Assembly: GCF_002019855.1 (NCBI RefSeq)
Contig: NZ_CM007717.1
Span: forward strand, 62,001-126,000
DNA: 64,000 nucleotides
Direction of reading: 5' to 3'
From: Streptomyces antibioticus
GTDB taxonomy: Bacteria > Actinomycetota > Actinomycetes > Streptomycetales > Streptomycetaceae
A model generated the notes under the pieces. That model worked only from the letters and a program-made list of their open reading frames with translations, was not told the DNA's origin and ran no database searches. Below, piece by piece: positions 60,071 through 64,000 of the stretch. The number at the start of each line of letters is the position of its first letter. The first letter of the stretch is position 1. The position numbers were made by a program, and so were the translations under genes.

Positions 60071-61000
60071 GTGGATCCTCTGAGTTCACTGCTGAGCGGT
60101 ATCCGGGCCGAGGGCTCGGTCGTCAGCCATGCCGTCCTGACGACGCCCTGGAGTATCACCTTCGCCGATGCCGCTCCACTCACCATGGTCAGCGTGCTGC
60201 GCGGGGGCGGCACGCTGCTGCTGTCCGACGGCGCCGAGCGGGCGATCGGCGCGGGCGACACGGCCATCATCCAGGGCCCCGCGCGGTTCCGCCTCGCGGA
60301 CGAGCCTGCCACGGTCCACCGTCCCCACACCGCGTACGAGATCAACTGCTTCACCGCGGACGCCGCGTGCACCGGCCAGGAACTCGACGGCATCCACTGG
60401 GGCACCGGCCCGGAGGGAGCGACCGCGCTGATCGTGGGCGCCTACCGCGCCTCGGGGCACCGCCACGAACGGCTCCTGCGCGCCCTGCCGCCCGTCTTGG
60501 TCGTCTCCGAGGACGCCGAGGTCTGCGCCTGGCTGGAGAACTCCGCCGCCGACGCCGCACGGCTCTCCGCCGGTTCGCAGGCACTGATGGACCGGCTCCT
60601 CGACTGGACTCTGGTCTGCACGCTGCGCACCTGGTTCGACCGAGCGGGCGCCGACGCGCCCGGCTGGTACCGCGGCCTCGCCGACCCGGTCCTCGCCCCC
60701 GCCCTGCACGCCTTCCACGGGCGTCCCGCCGAGAGCTGGACGGTCGCGTCGCTGGCCGCTCAAGCCGGCGTCTCCCGGGCACTGTTCGCCCGGCGCTTCA
60801 CCGAACTGATGGGCCGTCCGCCCCTCACCTACCTCACCGAGTGCCGCATGGACGACGCCGCGGCACTCCTGGCCGACACCGACCTCAGCATCGCCCAGAT
60901 CGCCAGGACCGTCGGCTACGCCGACGCCTTCGGCTTCAGCACCGCCTTCAAACGCCACAAGGGCCTCAGCCCCAGCACGTTCCGCACTACTGCGGCGTGA
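60071..61000 (+). CDS. AraC-family transcriptional regulator with cupin N-terminus
   Basis: A 309-residue regulator. The cupin effector domain is MDPLSSLLSGIRAEGSVVSH to about residue 190. The C-terminal DNA-binding part is SWTVASLAAQAGVSRALFAR, RFTELMGRPPLTYLTECRMD and LSIAQIARTVGYADAFGFST. The start GTG at 60071 has no close ribosome site; TACGAT at 60058-60063 could be a -10 giving a leaderless message. It is divergent from the NAD(P)H oxidoreductase. Confidence 0.92.
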   Translation: MDPLSSLLSGIRAEGSVVSHAVLTTPWSITFADAAPLTMVSVLRGGGTLLLSDGAERAIGAGDTAIIQGPARFRLADEPATVHRPHTAYEINCFTADAACTGQELDGIHWGTGPEGATALIVGAYRASGHRHERLLRALPPVLVVSEDAEVCAWLENSAADAARLSAGSQALMDRLLDWTLVCTLRTWFDRAGADAPGWYRGLADPVLAPALHAFHGRPAESWTVASLAAQAGVSRALFARRFTELMGRPPLTYLTECRMDDAAALLADTDLSIAQIARTVGYADAFGFSTAFKRHKGLSPSTFRTTAA

Positions 61001-61482
61001 GTCACGGCACGCGGCCGAAAGACACAGGCCCCGGTGGTCCAGACCGCAGCACAACGAGACGCCGTGCCGGAGCAGCAGGGCGGCCGACGGTCGAGGTAGG
61101 TAAGAGGGCTGCCGCACGACACGCGATGTGGGTCGTCTTGAGGCTCCGTTGCGGGGGCGGTTCGGCGTGGTCTCGGGCTGGCTTGATCGTGGGGGCCAGG
61201 GGAGCACGCACACCGTGTCCAGGTCGGTGCCGGAGGCAGCCGCGACGGTGGCCCCCACCTCTTTCGAGGCGCAGTGCGGCTTCATTCCCGTCATCGGTTC
61301 TCCCGTGCGGCCGTGCCGTCGCGACCGTGGCGGTCCTGTGCGCCAAGTGGGTGCCGGCCCCGTCCGGTTCAGTAGATCCGAGGGCTGTCACGGGCGAGCC
61401 GTTGGTGGCAGCGGTGCGCCTCGCTGCCCGCCGCACGGGGTGAGGCGCGTGATCTCTCCCAGACCGTGACGTTGAGAAAAAC
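61001..61482. other. Intergenic region, nothing recognised
   Basis: About 480 bases. All frames lack start signals and coding composition on inspection. No hairpin was noted. Confidence 0.4.
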
Positions 61483-61762
61483 ATGATCACCAAGGGTGTC
61501 TTCTCAACAGCTCTGTCCGTCACCGTGCTGGCTGCGTCCACGGCCCTGGGGGCGGGCGTCGCCGTCGCCGACGACGGCGACGCAGCCCTCGACAACACCA
61601 CTCTCCTGGGGCCGGTCGTCACCCCCATCTTTGCTCCCGGACTGGCAACCAACGCGGCGCAGAACGTCCCTGCCACCCTCTGCGCCGTCTCCTCCCCCAT
61701 CCTCGGAGTCCCTGAGCGGGCCCGGGGCGACGAACTCCGAGGCTGTCGCGCAGAACGGCTGA
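61483..61762 (+). CDS. Small secreted protein, probably frameshifted near its end
   Basis: ATG at 61483 with GAGAAA five bases upstream opens a signal peptide (MITKGVFSTALSVTVLAAST, cut near GVAVADDG). The mature part is ALDNTTLLGPVVTPIFAPGL, NAAQNVPATLC and SSPILGVP. In this frame it then runs into Arg-rich text to 62133. In the next frame the text LSGPGATNSEAVAQNG stops at 61762, which looks like a natural end. Either a frameshift at about 61700 or a sequencing error is likely. The look is of a small cell-surface protein; the family is not identified. Confidence 0.6.
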
Positions 61763-62395
61763 CAGCACCACCCGACACTGCCCTCTGGTCACCGACAGGC
61801 CCGAGCAGGGAACGCCTGCTGGGGCGATCGGCCGGCAGGAGCCAAGCAGACCGACAGCTCGCGCGGACGGCACACGCCGAAGTGCTCCTGACCACCACGG
61901 CAGAGGCACCGCGCAGACCACCCAGATGCGCCCCGGTGTACTCCACCGGGGCACATCCTCGTGCAACCTCCCCAAGGGCAGCCTCCGTGGCCGACGTTGG
62001 GCGCCTCAGGCGGGACGGTCGGCCACAGCCGCGCGCAGCAATTGCACGTCCGCCTCTTCCCCGGCGGCTGCCTCAAGCACCGTGTACACCACCTCGGCTC
62101 GTCGGGTGGATGTGCGCCTCAGGTCTCGAGTGACAGCCCAGGTCCGTCAGAGGACGACTGGCCGGCGCACCTGAGCCCTGCCCGGGACCTCTCCATCGCC
62201 ACAGGTGAGGCGGAACTCCACGCAGTCATCGACCAGGCTCTGCTCCTCACCGACGCTGGAGCGGTGAGCGGCATCCTCGCGGTGCTGGCCCACGCCGAGA
62301 CCGCAGCCGCGCGGCGCTGTCGAAGGCGACAGACCTTCGACGGCGCCGCTGCGAGAGCCGCCGCGAGGCCGGGGCCCACTACGGCGTGGGGATGG
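61763..62395. other. Intergenic region with unassigned plus-strand coding-like stretch
   Basis: About 630 bases. Between about 62170 and 62330 a plus-strand frame gives protein-like text (DLSIATGEAELHAVIDQALL, AVSGILAVLAHAETA), but there is no start signal. I see nothing else. Confidence 0.35.
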
Positions 62396-62722
62396 TCATC
62401 CGGCGGCGTCCCAGGCCGGTTCGTCGCCGGGAGCGGCCCGTTGCTCGTGCTCGGACCGGGCGGCTTCGAGGAGGCGGCGCCAGGACGTGACCAGTGGGCG
62501 CCGTCGCAGCAGGGAGCGGCGTTCCCGCTCGGTCATGCCGCCCCAGATCCCGTGCTCGATGCGGTGATCGAGGGCGTGGGCGAGGCATTCGGTGCGCACC
62601 GGGCAGCCGGTGCAGATGGCTTTGGCCCGGTTCTGGGCCGCGCCTTCGGCGAACAGCTCCTCCGGATCAGCAGTTCGGCAGAGCGCTCGCGCACCCCAGG
62701 TGTCCTGATCGTCCTCGACCAT
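62396..62722 (-). CDS. WhiB-family [4Fe-4S] transcriptional regulator
   Basis: A 108-residue Wbl protein. Four cysteines in ALCRTADPEE, AICTGC and EC form the cluster site; HGIWGGMTERERRSLLRRR is the glycine turn and basic region. ATG at 62722 was chosen over GTG at 62806 because the family is about 85-110 residues long and GGAGAGGA lies about ten bases upstream. The C-terminal 35 residues are Arg/Glu/Ala-rich. No promoter of the TGTCACA type was seen near it, unlike the first WhiB gene. Confidence 0.88.
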   Translation of the reverse strand: MVEDDQDTWGARALCRTADPEELFAEGAAQNRAKAICTGCPVRTECLAHALDHRIEHGIWGGMTERERRSLLRRRPLVTSWRRLLEAARSEHEQRAAPGDEPAWDAAG

Positions 62723-62888
62723 CTCGACGCCGTCCTCTCCCCCGGTCCGGCCCGACGCCGGCCTCCCCTGGGCCGACGCAGGGCCGAAACGGTACGGCAC
62801 GCGCACGGGAGCAGGGAAGATCGTCGGCTGGTGGCAATCCCTTCGGGTGAAGGGCTCTTGACGGATACGCAGTGCCGCGTGGCGCGGT

Positions 62889-63755
62889 TCAGCCGGTGGC
62901 CGAGCAGCCAGGCATCGCTCGCAGCGTCACCTCGCTCGTCGGTGCGTTGGTCCTTCGCCGGATCGCCGCGAACAGCGCGACGCGGACTTCACCGATCGGG
63001 TAGTCGATCCGGTCGTAGGGGAGTTGGAGGGTGGTGTTGTCCGGGGACTTCAGGCGGACCAGGTCGAGGCTTCCGCCGGGAATCAGGTCGCGGTGCCCAC
63101 GCAGTTCCAGCGGCAGGCCGCGTTCCGGGTCGGTGAGGGCCTCCACCAGCTCGGTCCGGCGCAGGCCGGTGTCGGAGTCGTGGTGGAGCCGGAGGATCCA
63201 ACGGCGACGGTGTGCAGGAGCCCGAGGCGGCGCAGCCGGCCGCTGGGGAGCCAGGGCCCACCGCGCCAGCCGGGCTCCCGTGGGTGAGCGGCGGTCGTTC
63301 GTCCTACCACCGTCGTTCATCGGCGGTCCAGGTGTCGCCGGCCAGCCAACTGGCCTGCCCTCCGGTGCAGTGGATGTGATGGGCGAGGGGTGAGTTGGAT
63401 GCTGATCGGCTGCCCTAGCCGACGGAGCTCGATGCCGCGCTCGGTCCGCGCGTGAATCCGGAGTCCGTTGAGACCGTGGATCAGGTCCTGCCCAGTGTCT
63501 CGGGGCGTGCCGCTGGGCAACAGGCCGGCCAGCATGTGGTCGGGGCTCGCATTGTTCTCCAGATGGAGTCCTGCTCCCTTGGCGGTGGGCTGCACGTACC
63601 GGATACCGAAGGGGACTCGGGCGATTCCGGCCGACCTGGTGAACTGAACGGCGTACCTCCATCCGTCCGGAGTCCGGTACAGGGCGAGGCTGGTCGGCGG
63701 ACCGAGGGGGCGTCACGTCCGCCGTCCACTCGCCGCCCATGCGGCGCGTGCGGCG
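62889..63755 (-). pseudogene. Decayed gene of unknown function
   Basis: Protein-like text is spread over different frames. Near the start is LYRTPDGWRYAVQFTRSAGI, RVPFGIRYVQPTAKGAGLHL and HMLAGLLPSGTPRDTGQDLI. Near the end, in another frame, is DTGLRRTELVEALTDPERGL and LPYDRIDYPIGEVRVALFAA. At least two frame changes are needed, and the best start (ATG, MGGEWTADV) is in a third context. I do not recognise the family. Confidence 0.5.
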
Positions 63756-63770
63756 TCATCGGGACGTACG

Positions 63771-63808
63771 CGCCCCCGACCGTCCGGGTAAACGGATGGT
63801 CGGGGGCG
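63771..63808. terminator. Hairpin between divergent genes
   Basis: CGCCCCCGACC (63771-63781) pairs perfectly with 63798-63808 around a 16-base loop, 26 bases before the GNAT ATG. Position between divergent genes argues for attenuator or upstream terminator rather than a simple gene end. Confidence 0.45.
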
Positions 63809-63833
63809 AGCATGACGCGACAGGATGCTCCGC

Positions 63834-64000
63834 ATGACGTTGCCCACCCCCGAGCTGCACACCGCTCGCCTGCGACTGCGGCCGTTCGCCGACGCCGACG
63901 CGGCGCCGCTCTACGCACTGCACAGCAGCACCCACGTGCTGCGTTACTGGGACTCCCCGCCGTGGACCGAACCGGCGCGAGCCCAGCGCTTCATCGCGAC
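63834..64000 (+). CDS. GNAT-family N-acetyltransferase, 3' truncated by window
   Basis: The first 55 codons of a RimJ/RimL-type acetyltransferase: TPELHTARLRLRPFADADAA, then LYALHSSTHVLRYWDSPPWT and ARAQRFIA. This is the characteristic start of ribosomal-protein and drug GNATs (rLRLRPf...D...l...). AGGAT is about nine bases before the ATG at 63834. The rest lies outside the window. Confidence 0.85.
   Translation, partial: MTLPTPELHTARLRLRPFADADAAPLYALHSSTHVLRYWDSPPWTEPARAQRFIA

Noticed and set aside
1..64000. CRISPR array, rRNA, complete mobile element, biosynthetic core enzymes
   Set aside because: No regularly spaced direct repeats, no rRNA-like stretches, no intact transposase with terminal repeats, and no PKS/NRPS/terpene or lanthipeptide core genes were seen.

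Overview
The window is high-GC actinobacterial DNA and almost certainly Streptomyces. The support is two WhiB-family genes, two giant LuxR (LAL) regulators, a GlcP-type glucose permease, an actinobacterial QcrB, two PASTA-less Ser/Thr kinases and many GTG/TTG starts. No rRNA, complete tRNA, CRISPR array, origin or intact transposon was found. The content (stress and redox enzymes, regulators, decayed insertion sequences, split genes) looks like an accessory chromosomal region rather than core genome.

Region 1 (1-29.7 kb) is a stress/redox block. It holds a ferredoxin-reductase-like flavoprotein (partial), an SdhA/FrdA-like flavoprotein, an NmrA-like protein, a YceI protein, a TrmB/LuxR regulator, a large secreted S8 protease, two alpha/beta hydrolases, two 922-residue LAL regulators flanking an ECF41-type sigma factor, an orphan qcrB, a WhiB protein, a MarR regulator, small coiled-coil and membrane proteins, an SDR/AraC pair and glcP. 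Nine non-coding sites here share the layout TGTCACA-N16-(G/T/A)GTC on either strand, most of them just upstream of a gene start, and a tenth has N17. This matches the ECF41 sigma target motif as I know it (TGTCACA ... CGTC). The local ECF41 gene (16499) has lost its SnoaL-like regulatory domain, and a detached decayed SnoaL-domain fragment lies 6 kb away (23019). This is the most notable pattern in the window: a clustered putative ECF41 regulon around a truncated sigma factor. I saw no intergenic match from 30 kb on.

Region 2 (29.7-48.6 kb) is a patchwork with higher GC. It contains glcP, a ribbon-helix-helix/PIN-like toxin-antitoxin pair with a perfect operator, a P-loop kinase, VOC and DUF1801 proteins, a methyltransferase whose 3' end runs into an IS remnant, an Mrr-type restriction fragment, an ABC-F/VOC/TetR resistance-like cluster, a LysR/inositol-phosphatase pair, an NADP-binding gene broken by one amber codon, a DHFR-like reductase, a DUF4265 protein, and a translationally coupled trio (2OG-Fe(II) oxygenase, unknown GNAT-like protein, family 2 glycosyltransferase).

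Region 3 (48.6-64 kb) carries two transmembrane Ser/Thr kinases around a fused DUF262-DUF1524-RAMA protein (GmrSD/SspE-like, probably anti-phage). It is followed by an IS630 remnant, two classic divergent regulator/enzyme pairs (SDR/LysR and NAD(P)H oxidoreductase/AraC), a large beta-solenoid membrane protein, a small secreted protein, a second WhiB protein, a decayed gene and the start of a GNAT acetyltransferase.
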